From: a virus
Length of the DNA stretch: 64,000 bases
Virus record (IMG/VR): IMGVR_UViG_3300044638_006750
Span: 168,684-232,683 of that record
Direction: 5' to 3' (one strand)
Shown here piece by piece: positions 26,409 through 35,152 of the stretch; position 1 is the first letter of the stretch; each line of letters opens with the position of its first letter. A model generated the notes under the pieces. That model ran no database searches and was not told where the DNA came from. It saw only the letters and a list, made by a program, of their open reading frames with translations. A program made the position numbers and the translations under genes.

Positions 26409-27305
26409 TGACTTATAGTTGCCAATAATACGACCTTTCTGTGTACGATGTACATACCCCATACGAATCAGAAAAGGTTCGATACTATTCTCTATGGTCT
26501 CTACTGCAATACCGGTTAATGAAGATATACTCTTTAGTCCAAGAGGATTAGCTCTATTTTTCTTTAGTAGATCTAGGTACATTCTGTCATATACGTCTAA
26601 ACCCATGCTATCAATTCCTTGATTTAAAAACACTTCATCTACATCGGGCTTAATACTTTTATGAAAGCTTGTATAACTCTTGTACCACATTAAACGAGCA
26701 TTAAGTATTCTAGGAGTACCCTTGCTACGTTTTGCTATCTCTAATAATTCATCATCAGATAATTCAAGTCCAAGCTTAACTGCATTCGATCTTGCTAGTT
26801 TAGCTAATTCATCATCATTATAAAAGGAAAGATGTTCTTTGATTTGAAACCTGTCATAAAATGGTTGACTAAGCCTTCCACCACAAGTTGTTGCTCCAAC
26901 CAAGGTAAAAAGAGGGAGTTCTATTAACTCTGGCTTGTTCTCTACTACGATACTAAGAACAAAATCTTCCATTACAGGATAAAGGAATTCTTCTACAACT
27001 TTTGGAAGTCTATGGATCTCATCAATAAACAAAACCGATCTTGGAGCAATACCCATTAGATACGGAAGTAAATTCTTTATACTTCTAACATTCGCCCCAT
27101 TGACCGTATACAGGTTTTCACCCATTTCTGACGCTATGGCACTAGCCACAGTGGTCTTGCCAAGCCCCGGAGGGCCGTCAATTAAAACATGAGGCATCGT
27201 AGAGCCTGTGCTTTTACAACCCGCCACAACGATGCGTAAACGATTTACAACCTCGTCTTGCCCAATGATATCCTCAAACTTAGAAGGGCGAACAATATTA
27301 GCCAT
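26406..27305 (-). CDS. ruvB: RuvB-like Holliday-junction branch-migration ATPase
   Basis: 299 residues from the ATG at 27305, set by GGAGGT. Walker A GPPGLGKT (44-51), Walker B FIDE (93-96), sensor 1 GATT (137-140), the Arg-finger region YDRF, sensor 2 GTPRI (196-200) and a C-terminal winged helix ending EPFLIRMGYVHRT match RuvB domain by domain. It is about 35 residues shorter than E. coli RuvB (336). RuvB hexamers drive branch migration when loaded by RuvA. The neighbour at 27298 carries a RuvA-domain-III-like C-terminus and the start overlaps it by 8 bp, a natural partner. Confidence 0.9.
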   Translation of the reverse strand: MANIVRPSKFEDIIGQDEVVNRLRIVVAGCKSTGSTMPHVLIDGPPGLGKTTVASAIASEMGENLYTVNGANVRSIKNLLPYLMGIAPRSVLFIDEIHRLPKVVEEFLYPVMEDFVLSIVVENKPELIELPLFTLVGATTCGGRLSQPFYDRFQIKEHLSFYNDDELAKLARSNAVKLGLELSDDELLEIAKRSKGTPRILNARLMWYKSYTSFHKSIKPDVDEVFLNQGIDSMGLDVYDRMYLDLLKKNRANPLGLKSISSLTGIAVETIENSIEPFLIRMGYVHRTQKGRIIGNYKS

Positions 27306-27696
27306 TTTTACCTCCAATAGTAACCAAAATATTCTTAATTAGTGACGCCGTATCAGATGTTGGATTGCTTGCATGAGCTTCTGCTACTATAGTTTTAGCT
27401 TCTGAAGCTTTGAATCCATACCCAACTAGAATTTTAACACACTGACCCAGGTCGGCCAATGTCGTTTCTTTTACTACTTTTTGTGTGTTCGTCTTAGCTG
27501 ATTTTTTATCATATAGAATCTCTATATTGCTAATTCTTTTTGGTTTTAGCATAGTTTTACAATCACAAACTATAATAAAACCTTTGGTCTGGGATTCTGC
27601 CAGAGAAAGCCAATGTTCTACAGAACATACTGGACACGTATATTTACAGTGTACGTTTAGCTCAGTCGGTTTCAGGTTTTTGATTTTCTTGTTCAT
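27298..27696 (-). CDS. Zinc-ribbon protein with RuvA domain III-like C-terminus (putative RuvB loader)
   Basis: 132 residues. Cys17, Cys21-x-x-Cys24 and Cys44-x-Cys46 suggest an N-terminal zinc ribbon (about 15-50). A polar linker follows, then residues 82-126 (LGQCVKILVGYGFKASEA, then KTIVAEAH and SLIKNIL) closely follow the three-helix RuvA domain III, which holds RuvB (E. coli ALVALGYKPQEASRMV). The OB and helix-hairpin-helix domains that make RuvA bind four-way junctions are absent. The zinc ribbon may replace them in DNA targeting. The gene overlaps ruvB, so the two are co-translated. Similarity is by eye. Confidence 0.65.
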   Translation of the reverse strand: MNKKIKNLKPTELNVHCKYTCPVCSVEHWLSLAESQTKGFIIVCDCKTMLKPKRISNIEILYDKKSAKTNTQKVVKETTLADLGQCVKILVGYGFKASEAKTIVAEAHASNPTSDTASLIKNILVTIGGKNG

Positions 27697-28099
27697 CGTT
27701 ATCTTTTATCCAAAATACAAAGTCATTAAGATCAGGATCATACGAACTATCTATAATGTCTTTCTTTACCAAAGTGTGTAGTATATTACTTACCATTCTG
27801 CTGTTAAAAGATTCTATCATTTCCATGAACTTTTTGTCATTAATTAAATATCTAACTTTATCAGATGTTTTACTTTTTTGTATCTTAACTAAGGATTTTG
27901 CAATTACTAAACATTCTTGTTGAGTAAGGACTTCATTTAACTCTGATACCTCATCTTCCGATAGGTCAGACATTAACATACTGAGTTCATCACTTGTCTT
28001 TTCAGATGTAGTACTAAAATTATCAAATACTAAAATTCTAGTACTTTCAACTAATTTATCTAAATCTTCAACTATAAACCATTCTGTATTTTTTCCCAT
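27662..28099 (-). CDS. Conserved-looking phage protein (paralogue of 50654-51010)
   Basis: 145 residues, mostly acidic helices, ending in an MVSNILHTLVKKDIIDSSYD segment followed by LNDFVFWIKD. This end resembles LARLASRGYLECAWD and MVFWLSD of the protein at 50654, suggesting a winged-helix-like C-terminal domain shared by paralogues. Overlaps the RuvA-like gene by 35 bp. Function unknown. Confidence 0.55.
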   Translation of the reverse strand: MGKNTEWFIVEDLDKLVESTRILVFDNFSTTSEKTSDELSMLMSDLSEDEVSELNEVLTQQECLVIAKSLVKIQKSKTSDKVRYLINDKKFMEMIESFNSRMVSNILHTLVKKDIIDSSYDPDLNDFVFWIKDNDEQENQKPETD

Positions 28100-28114
28100 A
28101 ATATTTTTGTGATA

Positions 28115-28525
28115 TTAATTTAGTATATCAAACATTCCTTTGTAGTAATGTGGCTGATTGATAAAATGCACAGCGTGTGACTGTATATGATTTTTATATC
28201 CTATATCAATAGGATCCAAAACAAAATACTTTTTTTTCCAAATTGGAGAACCTTGATAGTTATTCCCCAAATACTGGAAGGAATTACCCTTACCAGTATT
28301 GGAGAAGTAACTATTCACAGGAAACGACTTTTTTGGAAAACCAGAAATATTAGGTATAGTATACCATACATTTGGTGAAGATTCAACTATATCATTCAAA
28401 GCATCTTGTAGCCATTTACTCCAAGCATCCCATGCTGTTGGATCAAACTTGAAGTAATGCTTGTATGGATCTTTAGCATTATCATAGTCATGCTCATCAT
28501 CATTATAGTCATAATCTTCATGCAT
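28115..28525 (-). CDS. Hypothetical protein with acidic N-terminus
   Basis: 136 residues; the first 20 are Asp/Tyr-rich (DYDYNDDEHDYD), then a globular aromatic-rich part (WDAWSKWLQDAL, NVWYTIPNISGFP). No family recognised. It sits 4 bp after the stop of the primase-like gene, in the same operon. Confidence 0.5.
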   Translation of the reverse strand: MHEDYDYNDDEHDYDNAKDPYKHYFKFDPTAWDAWSKWLQDALNDIVESSPNVWYTIPNISGFPKKSFPVNSYFSNTGKGNSFQYLGNNYQGSPIWKKKYFVLDPIDIGYKNHIQSHAVHFINQPHYYKGMFDILN

Positions 28526-28529
28526 AGTA

Positions 28530-29654
28530 TTATCCTATACAAAACTTGTCACTAATTTGAGAAGCTAGGTCTTTAGCAGCACTGGAGAGGAACCTGTTGT
28601 TACTAAAGTACAAAGGAGTTGATACTTGATTAAGGAACTCCACTACCGTTTTTAAAAGTTTGGTCTGCTGACCATCAAGGTTTATATCTTCGTCAGGCAG
28701 AGCATCCTCCGTATCATCAGACCTATCCTCGTTTATGGGCATCACCGGCATGGGTTCTCCATAGGCACGCTCATATTCAAGGTTATTAATATAAGACGTA
28801 CTATTACAAGCATAGTCATTTTGAAGACTGTTAAGAATTTGTTTCGCAACATTCATTGGTACTGGAACTCCGTTTTCGTCTGACTGCTTATAAGCCTTGG
28901 CGTACCCCTTGTACCATTCATCGCTACACTTTTCAGGAATAATCTGTAGAGTAGCAGGTTGACCAGTAAGGGCTGACTTTAGATCAGCAACATTAATTGG
29001 TTGACCAGTGCTACCGGGAAGGATGCTGGTAAAATAAGGAGCTTTCTTTTCCCACTCCTTACGCCACCAAGTATAAGGAACACGATAAATCTGATTAGGT
29101 TTGATAGCCCTTGGATCGCCATCAAAGTAGTTTACGAGCTTTTTCTGTAGACCATTCCAGAAAGTTTTGTTTGCCCCAACAATATTGCGTGAAGCATCAT
29201 CAAAGATCCAATAACACTGATATCCATTACGAGTATCTATAACCCAACTTGGCTTTACGGGAAACTCATTGATTTTCTTCAGAAACCTCTTCTTGTGCTG
29301 CATAACAATGCTTGGCTTAAAATAAGTACCATCAGCATTTCTGCCAGCGTCCATATCGCAAAAACAACAAGTAAATTGCTTGATAGCATAAAGCTTACGT
29401 CCACCATTAACATAGAAGTAAGCATCAGAGTGCTTATCGACATTTGCTTCTAGCATCTCGTTAAGATCATTGGTATGATTCATACTACTAATCTTCTTGC
29501 GAGGATTTCCATTGTACACAAAGATATGGTTTTGTTTGAAAGAGTTCAAGAAGCAATCTCGTTCATTACGATAATGACCACTATTTAGATTCTTATCAAA
29601 GGGATTAAAACCAAGAACATCACTAAAACTGTTGTTATTCATCTTTTCCACCAT
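28530..29654 (-). CDS. Archaeo-eukaryotic primase (AEP)-like replication protein
   Basis: Start at 29654 chosen because AGGAAA precedes it; an in-frame ATG 18 bases upstream lacks a ribosome site. The 374-residue protein has the AEP catalytic triad arrangement: CFCDMD (D99-x-D102 region, metal binding), then VIDTRNGYQCYWIF (139-151) in the place of the SGGGYHVYW His motif of RepB/PrimPol proteins, and FDGDPRAIKPNQIYRVPYT as motif III with a terminal Arg-x-Pro. The usual motif-II His is replaced by Gln, so activity is not assured. The C-terminal 130 residues are acidic and unassigned. It probably primes replication. Confidence 0.65.
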   Translation of the reverse strand: MVEKMNNNSFSDVLGFNPFDKNLNSGHYRNERDCFLNSFKQNHIFVYNGNPRKKISSMNHTNDLNEMLEANVDKHSDAYFYVNGGRKLYAIKQFTCCFCDMDAGRNADGTYFKPSIVMQHKKRFLKKINEFPVKPSWVIDTRNGYQCYWIFDDASRNIVGANKTFWNGLQKKLVNYFDGDPRAIKPNQIYRVPYTWWRKEWEKKAPYFTSILPGSTGQPINVADLKSALTGQPATLQIIPEKCSDEWYKGYAKAYKQSDENGVPVPMNVAKQILNSLQNDYACNSTSYINNLEYERAYGEPMPVMPINEDRSDDTEDALPDEDINLDGQQTKLLKTVVEFLNQVSTPLYFSNNRFLSSAAKDLASQISDKFCIG

Positions 29655-29735
29655 TACGTTTCCTGTAATCATCTAGATTATCTGGGGACAAGAACATCTT
29701 ATCCAAGGGCAGTTAATCTTCTCAAGTTATTGATA

Positions 29736-29801
29736 AAGGGAGTTGGGGAATCGAACCCCAAAAGATCATCGTTGAATCTCTCTAGTCCCAGACTACTCCA
29801 C
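29736..29801 (-). tRNA. tRNA-like element (degenerate or minimal tRNA)
   Basis: On the minus strand the T arm is perfect (TGGGG, loop TTCGATT, CCCCA) and the following ACTCC pairs with GGAGT near the 5' end. An AGATT/GATCT stem encloses the seven-base loop CAACGAT. But only 34 bases separate the acceptor and T stems (about 41 is normal), position 33 is A, not T, and the variable loop is nearly absent. It is either a decayed tRNA or a specialised tRNA-like RNA. It lies between rIIB-like and primase genes. Confidence 0.4.
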
Positions 29802-29806
29802 ATTTT

Positions 29807-30661
29807 TCAGTTATAATACTCCGCATCGGGATCATAATCTTCATCTTCATCGTCAAACTGATCCCAGTAACTTTCATCATAGTCATTTAGATATTCATCG
29901 TCATCGTCGTTGTAATCATCCTCGTCAAAATCACTCTTATAGAGAGGCTTGAGAAGCTCTCCTTGATATTCGCCAACAACCTCATAACGACAAGTACGAA
30001 GTTTCTCGCAATTGCAATCTGTAGGAACGCTGACTACATCCTTGGGATTAATCTTGACGATTACAATCTTATCTCCAGCATCTAGACTACCATAACTAGC
30101 AACATAGTTAAGTGCGCCTGCATGAAGACCATTTGAACAACCTCGACCACGATCATCATCAACTTTTGCCCTAGTCATTTCACAAATATCACCAACCTTG
30201 TTACGGAATTTACCGGCATACTTATCCATATAGTCTCCACGTACTGCCTTATACGCAAGAAAATAACCATCTTCTGTAATTGGCAAATACTGATGCTCCA
30301 AGAAATCATACAGTTCCTTCTGACTTTGCATACTTGGATTTTCCATAAGATTATTTAGGAAATTTACAAGAGGCTCAAAAGGCAATCCCTTACTCATAAA
30401 CTCCAAAATACGCTTACTGATAGCACCGTGAACTTCTTCTCCTTCATAATAGACCTTGCCATTCTTGATCTCGACAAGACCCTGACTAAAGGAAGCAACA
30501 GCTTTTTGAATATCGACAAGCTCAGTCAACTCATCTTCTGTAGCCGATGAAAGCTTCTCCATAATCAGCCTATAGTTAATATGATCCGGCAAAACCTGAT
30601 GAGCCTTATTGTTAAGGATTAGTGTCAGATTTCCATCAACCCACATAAAAGGAACGCTCAT
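29807..30661 (-). CDS. rIIB-like phage protein
   Basis: 284 residues with the rIIB core: LVNFLNNLMENPSMQSQKEL, FLEHQYLPITEDGYFLAYKA, DKYAGKFRNKVG, CEMTRAKVDDDRGRGCSNGL and HAGALNYV. In T4, rIIB acts with rIIA in exclusion by Rex-bearing lysogens; the biochemical role is unknown. An Asp/Glu/Tyr-rich tail of about 45 residues follows. AGGAG precedes the ATG. It is the gene downstream of the rIIA-like gene, as in T4. Confidence 0.85.
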   Translation of the reverse strand: MSVPFMWVDGNLTLILNNKAHQVLPDHINYRLIMEKLSSATEDELTELVDIQKAVASFSQGLVEIKNGKVYYEGEEVHGAISKRILEFMSKGLPFEPLVNFLNNLMENPSMQSQKELYDFLEHQYLPITEDGYFLAYKAVRGDYMDKYAGKFRNKVGDICEMTRAKVDDDRGRGCSNGLHAGALNYVASYGSLDAGDKIVIVKINPKDVVSVPTDCNCEKLRTCRYEVVGEYQGELLKPLYKSDFDEDDYNDDDDEYLNDYDESYWDQFDDEDEDYDPDAEYYN

Positions 30662-30684
30662 AATCTTTCTCCTGTGAAATTAAA

Positions 30685-33330
30685 TCAAACAATTGTCTTA
30701 CTTACCAGTTTTCTGAATGACTCCGTATCATTCATTTTATAGCTCCAACTATTAGGACCATGATAGTATGTGCTTCTAAATGCTGACAACGGATTATCAT
30801 TAGTAAGTTCTCTCAAGTTGCCGTTGACCTCATGGCTACACACAATATACTTCAACATCGGCTGGTTGTCAAGAGCCTCTTTAATCTGCTTTCGCAACTC
30901 ATCGATTTTTATCAATTTATCTTTCAAAGATCCGTCTGGCTTAATAGCCTTCTGGATAGATGTATCATCCGAATAGAGTTCCTTAACCCACCTATTTAGG
31001 TGAAGATAAGCAACATTAGCATCACGAATTTCATTACTATTGATCCCATTGATGCCGATCTTATTAAGAATCTTAGTCATATGGGCAAAGTAATCAGATT
31101 GCTTAAATTTGGCAATATCAAACTTGTTTCTGTGAATGGTATCTGCAAAGAACTCCATGATCATACAATGATCGACCAAATCTACAATCTTGGTATCGGA
31201 AATACTAGAAGCATAATCCAGACCAAAGATATTCAGTATGTGCCAGAGAAACTGCCTATCGGTATAGTTTCTATTATAGTACGAATCTCTATTCTCTTGT
31301 TTATTAAACTCTTCCTTGGCATACTCAACAAGACCATTATAGACAGAAACATCCTTGAATTTATTTGCATAAACCGATTCCAGTTTAGACTTCATAAAAT
31401 CATTAAAATTAATTAGGTTGTATCCTTCTTTGATCAACTTTTGAGCATAGCTTTCCTTAATAGCATAGATATTAGTATCTCCATATAGACTCTTAATGAG
31501 ATCTTTACAAGACTCATCTTTGGTCATTCTGCTGATATCTCTAACAGCAGGATAACCTTGTACAGAACCATATCTTAGAATTGGCACATACACAATATCT
31601 TCTTCGTCAAGAACACTATCTCGCTCATCTTGATCAGTAATTTCTCTCATATAATGAGAGTCGTTCATAGTACCAGACAGAGCCTTGGCACTCGACAGAC
31701 TACCATGAATCAGAAAGATATTATCAACACTAACACTGCCAGCGGGATCACGACTACCAGTTTTGCGTGGGCCGTTACTAAGCAGACTCTTATACTGTGA
31801 TACCAATACTACATTAGATTCTCCACCAATATCCTTGATGATATCGTCAAAACCTTCTGTAGAATCTTCTGGAGTATCGCTATCAATCATTAAATAAGCA
31901 AAGCAGTTATTTTGATTACAGTATTTAGTAACAATTTTCTTTGCTGTTTCAGCACCCTTAACATCAGATCGGAAAAATACCATCTTCCCAGTTTTACGAT
32001 TGGCATTATCCCAATAATAAGAACCTCTTCCGCTAAGAGTTTCATGATGAATTTTATCTGTGAGATAAATCATCCTACGACTACGATATCCAGCAGTTCT
32101 AAAATTGAACACATAAAACTGCTTACTCTTCTTAAACTTGTATTCAAGATCCTTACCGCTTTGAAGATCATAAACCTTACCATTACTATCAGTCCATGAT
32201 GCCCCAGCAGTCCATCCTCCTGCAATATCACTAAGATTATAGTAGGTGGTATATGCTTCAACCAGACTATTAGCATTAGCAAGTTTGTCTGTCATATCTT
32301 GATTGAGTTGCAAATAAATATCTTGTGTACGTTCACGCAGGGTTTTAATAACTTGCTTAGTGTATTGCAAACCCTCACGACTAACATCCATCTCCAATTC
32401 ACCAATGCCAAATTGGATCTCCAAATAAAGACCTTGGTTGAGAATCTCACGCACAAGATTCTTCCAGTTGTCTACGTCGGCCTTACGAAAAGCCCTGTTC
32501 CATGCTTGAATATGATCCGGTTGATCTGGCTTTTCTTCTCCGACAATCTTATTAGCATCAACAGGATAAGCAATATTACCCATAATTGCAACAATACCAC
32601 TACTGATATTATTATGGTTACTTGGATACTTACTACTATCACTAGCGATTCTTCCGATCTTCCAACCAGTACCTTCAATCACAATATTGTTATGAGAATA
32701 TGATCCGTCATTGATAGAGTTACAAACACCACCCTCAATAATTGGCTTTAGCTTAAAATAATGATAAATCCTCTTGCTTTTCTGAGTAAATTCCCAATGG
32801 TCATTTTGTTTAACCGCAAAAGTAATTTCAAGACCATTTGGTTCATTGGTTTTTGTAATACTAACAAGATTCAAACTCGGAACTCCATTCTCATCCATCG
32901 CTGCAATATATGTCAGTTTTTGTCCATCATAATAAGAGATAGTAGTAAAACTCTTAGTATAGGCAAAGGGACTCTTAGAACCTAGACCAAGACAACCAAC
33001 AAAATCATTGCTAGTATTTTTATTACTCGCACCATAAGTAGTATACAGTTCCTCCATATCTGCTTGACTAAGACCAGTACCATAGTCACGCACAGTAAAA
33101 GAAGGATTGGCCTGTGTAGGCAGAATCACCTTAAAAGGATTCTTGTTTCCCGCTGCAATATGAGCATCATATGCATTAGTAGACAACTCACGCACAACAG
33201 CCATAACCTTGTCGGAATAAAGAGAGTCCGACAAAATCTTAAACATTTTGCTTGTCTGTGCGATGCTGAATTGATTAGCACTCTGAACACCAGACGAATG
33301 GATTTCAACTGTCCTATCTGCCAACTTCAT
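30685..33330 (-). CDS. rIIA-like protein with GHKL-type ATPase domain
   Basis: 881 residues. The N-terminus is a Bergerat-fold ATP-binding domain: RELSTNAYDAH (47-57, N box), RDYGTGLS (81-88, G1 box) and GCLGLGSKS (112-120, G2/lid), as in Hsp90, MutL and T4 rIIA. The remaining 700 residues have no recognised domain. GGAG precedes the ATG, and a consensus sigma70-type promoter lies 45 bases upstream. It forms an operon with the rIIB-like gene. Confidence 0.85.
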   Translation of the reverse strand: MKLADRTVEIHSSGVQSANQFSIAQTSKMFKILSDSLYSDKVMAVVRELSTNAYDAHIAAGNKNPFKVILPTQANPSFTVRDYGTGLSQADMEELYTTYGASNKNTSNDFVGCLGLGSKSPFAYTKSFTTISYYDGQKLTYIAAMDENGVPSLNLVSITKTNEPNGLEITFAVKQNDHWEFTQKSKRIYHYFKLKPIIEGGVCNSINDGSYSHNNIVIEGTGWKIGRIASDSSKYPSNHNNISSGIVAIMGNIAYPVDANKIVGEEKPDQPDHIQAWNRAFRKADVDNWKNLVREILNQGLYLEIQFGIGELEMDVSREGLQYTKQVIKTLRERTQDIYLQLNQDMTDKLANANSLVEAYTTYYNLSDIAGGWTAGASWTDSNGKVYDLQSGKDLEYKFKKSKQFYVFNFRTAGYRSRRMIYLTDKIHHETLSGRGSYYWDNANRKTGKMVFFRSDVKGAETAKKIVTKYCNQNNCFAYLMIDSDTPEDSTEGFDDIIKDIGGESNVVLVSQYKSLLSNGPRKTGSRDPAGSVSVDNIFLIHGSLSSAKALSGTMNDSHYMREITDQDERDSVLDEEDIVYVPILRYGSVQGYPAVRDISRMTKDESCKDLIKSLYGDTNIYAIKESYAQKLIKEGYNLINFNDFMKSKLESVYANKFKDVSVYNGLVEYAKEEFNKQENRDSYYNRNYTDRQFLWHILNIFGLDYASSISDTKIVDLVDHCMIMEFFADTIHRNKFDIAKFKQSDYFAHMTKILNKIGINGINSNEIRDANVAYLHLNRWVKELYSDDTSIQKAIKPDGSLKDKLIKIDELRKQIKEALDNQPMLKYIVCSHEVNGNLRELTNDNPLSAFRSTYYHGPNSWSYKMNDTESFRKLVSKTIV

Positions 33331-33374
33331 TTTCTTTCTCCAAAAGTGTTACTTATCGAACCTGTGATTTTGCT

Positions 33375-33403
33375 ATTATAGCATCGGCAACACCGCTTGT
33401 CAA
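33375..33403 (-). promoter_or_regulatory. Consensus sigma70-type promoter of the rIIA-like operon
   Basis: TTGACA (33403-33398), 17-base spacer, TATAAT (33380-33375): both hexamers match the bacterial consensus exactly. The spacer carries CGAT, as do several other promoters in this window. Confidence 0.85.
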
Positions 33404-33410
33404 GCTTGAA

Positions 33411-33650
33411 TTATTTTTTGTTGCCGTCTAGCAAAATTTTGATACCGATAGATAGATTGACCAATCCCAATATTCTCATCATGGGTACTGGTATAAATAA
33501 TGCCCATATCCCTATACCAACATCGATTATTCCTAATAAGTATTTCATAACTTTTGGTACTATGCCAATTGACGAAATTACGTAGGTGATTGGTCCTAAC
33601 AATATTAAGCATAGCAATATAATTGAGACGACCACCGCTAAACTACCCAT
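33411..33650 (-). CDS. Small membrane protein
   Basis: 79 residues with about three hydrophobic segments (VVVSIILLCLILLG, YLLGIIDVGIGIWALFIP, ILGLVNLSIGIKILL). Its ATG overlaps the upstream stop by one base (33650). Other frames in this stretch were judged shadows because this one fits the operon and is clearly membrane-like. Confidence 0.55.
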   Translation of the reverse strand: MGSLAVVVSIILLCLILLGPITYVISSIGIVPKVMKYLLGIIDVGIGIWALFIPVPMMRILGLVNLSIGIKILLDGNKK

Positions 33651-33961
33651 TACTCGTCCTCATCATCATATGTCTCATAGTCTTCTACTTCATATTCATC
33701 ATCGTATGGATTCCATTCTGTATTATATTTTTCAGATTCTTCTTCTTGAAAATCTTGTAAAATTTCCGCAGCATCCATTATAATTTCAAGCTGTTGTATC
33801 TTATCGATTAAGAGAGATATTTTATTGTCTAAATTTTTAATAGCTCTTTTAATATCTCCAATATCTTTTGATAAATGAGTATCTACTTTATGTATCTCTT
33901 GGTTTGATTTAGCAATTTGCTTGATGATATCGTCATAATCTTTTGGCATCCTTGTACCCAT
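33650..33961 (-). CDS. Coiled-coil protein with acidic tail
   Basis: 103 residues. Residues about 8-65 form a heptad-rich coiled coil (KDIGDIKRAIKNLDNKISLL); the last 30 are Asp/Glu/Tyr-rich. TAATG junction with the upstream gene. No function recognised. Confidence 0.55.
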   Translation of the reverse strand: MGTRMPKDYDDIIKQIAKSNQEIHKVDTHLSKDIGDIKRAIKNLDNKISLLIDKIQQLEIIMDAAEILQDFQEEESEKYNTEWNPYDDEYEVEDYETYDDEDE

Positions 33962-34305
33962 TATAGTTTTTTGTACTCTTTTATATCTCCATTTTCAATA
34001 ATCTTTTTATCTTCATAGCTAGAAGCTACTCTACGATAGAATTCTTGCTTGATATTTTCTAATACACCAGTTATGACAGCAATTTTGGAATAGGAAATAT
34101 CACCCATAATACCTGAAATAATCCGAGAAAAAGCATAATTTATATCACCACATATGCTTAAAAATTCTTCATTTGTAAGTTTTTCTTTATATGGGTTTGA
34201 GTAGAGATTATCTTGATTTGTAGATACGTTGCCCCTCAAACACTCCATCATATGATCAATACATCCATCTAAACTGGATCTGTTTTCTTCTTTGATATAA
34301 GGCAT
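33961..34305 (-). CDS. DUF6899-like phage protein
   Basis: 114 residues: MPYIKEENRSSLDGCI at the start, GDINYAFSRII, then VLENIKQEFYRRVASSYEDK and ENGDIKEY. This matches a widespread small phage family (start MPYI, GxLNY, EFYRR, YED-K-ENGD) of unknown function. Confidence 0.65.
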   Translation of the reverse strand: MPYIKEENRSSLDGCIDHMMECLRGNVSTNQDNLYSNPYKEKLTNEEFLSICGDINYAFSRIISGIMGDISYSKIAVITGVLENIKQEFYRRVASSYEDKKIIENGDIKEYKKL

Positions 34306-34307
34306 AA

Positions 34308-34835
34308 TTAGTTATCCTCGCATTGACATTCGTAGGTATTACAATATGAACATTTAGGCCCAGGGTCAGGATTACCCCATGCATTACTATAACCGTTAAA
34401 GCTTTCTTTGCCAGTATCTATACATACTAATTTTTTAGACCGTCCCCTTTTAACAAATCCTACGTTGTACCAATGACAATCCCAAAATTTAAGGTTGGTC
34501 TTTACTGCAATATCTTCAACTAAAGTTTGAAGTTTTTTCATAGTAATTTTAGTATGATTTACAGGACTGGCTTTTTCTACTACATAACCCCATAAGCTTG
34601 GTTCATCAACACAATAAAAACCATATGGGGCATAATCTAATTTACAAATTTTGCTATAAATTTTTGGAGCTAGATCAAACCGAGTTAGTAATTTTTGATA
34701 CTTATAAGATTCTATTGCAGTTTTTTTATTGCCAAATTCTTTAAATACAATATCCTTATGACCAACTATCTCATGGACATTGCAAAACCCTCCCTGAGTA
34801 TGGTCTTTAGATAAGTCTATTAATAGATTAGACAT
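34308..34835 (-). CDS. Minimal protein-kinase-like protein with zinc-binding tail
   Basis: Only 175 residues, but in kinase order: a glycine-rich turn GGFCNVHEI (15-23), IVFKEF with Lys32 like the beta-3 Lys, WGYVVEKA hinge, FWDCHWYNVGF (118-128) in place of HRD-x(4)-N, and LVCIDTGKES (136-145) in place of DFG. The tail KCSYCNTYECQC (161-172) may bind zinc. This is about half the length of normal kinases. It could phosphorylate a small substrate or be a pseudokinase. Confidence 0.5.
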   Translation of the reverse strand: MSNLLIDLSKDHTQGGFCNVHEIVGHKDIVFKEFGNKKTAIESYKYQKLLTRFDLAPKIYSKICKLDYAPYGFYCVDEPSLWGYVVEKASPVNHTKITMKKLQTLVEDIAVKTNLKFWDCHWYNVGFVKRGRSKKLVCIDTGKESFNGYSNAWGNPDPGPKCSYCNTYECQCEDN

Positions 34836-35152
34836 TAGTATGAAATAATATGGGGTATTTCACCAGTAATATTATACAAAAATTCTTTAGCTTTATCCAG
34901 TGAATAGAACTCTCCTAAAAAAATAGGAGAATACCTATCATCATATTCGTATCTTTTGCCATATATTTGATAGAATGGTTCGTCAAGAGCCTCTTCTTCT
35001 GTATTCAAGAATTGTTCAGCGGTTTTAATTTGATCTATAAATGTGCCGCCTTCATAGTCTGGGAATTCTCTTACTGTAACTAGTTCAAAATATTCTATCG
35101 GAGATTTTGAATTTGTATTTTTAACTAAACCATTGCACAGAGTATTTGTCAT
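34835..35152 (-). CDS. Hypothetical protein
   Basis: 105 residues; ends with a segment LGEFYSLDKAKEFLYNITGE that looks like a helix pair. TAATG junctions at both ends place it in the operon. No family recognised. Confidence 0.5.
   Translation of the reverse strand: MTNTLCNGLVKNTNSKSPIEYFELVTVREFPDYEGGTFIDQIKTAEQFLNTEEEALDEPFYQIYGKRYEYDDRYSPIFLGEFYSLDKAKEFLYNITGEIPHIISY

Noticed and set aside
31912-33381. Several open frames on the plus strand opposite the rIIA-like gene
   Set aside because: They are antisense shadows of a well-supported 881-residue gene with a Shine-Dalgarno sequence and consensus promoter; none has recognisable motifs or its own ribosome site.
33397-33612. Two other frames overlapping the small membrane protein at 33411-33650
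   Set aside because: The chosen frame has clear membrane segments and a junction with its neighbour; the others run through the rIIA promoter region or on the other strand.
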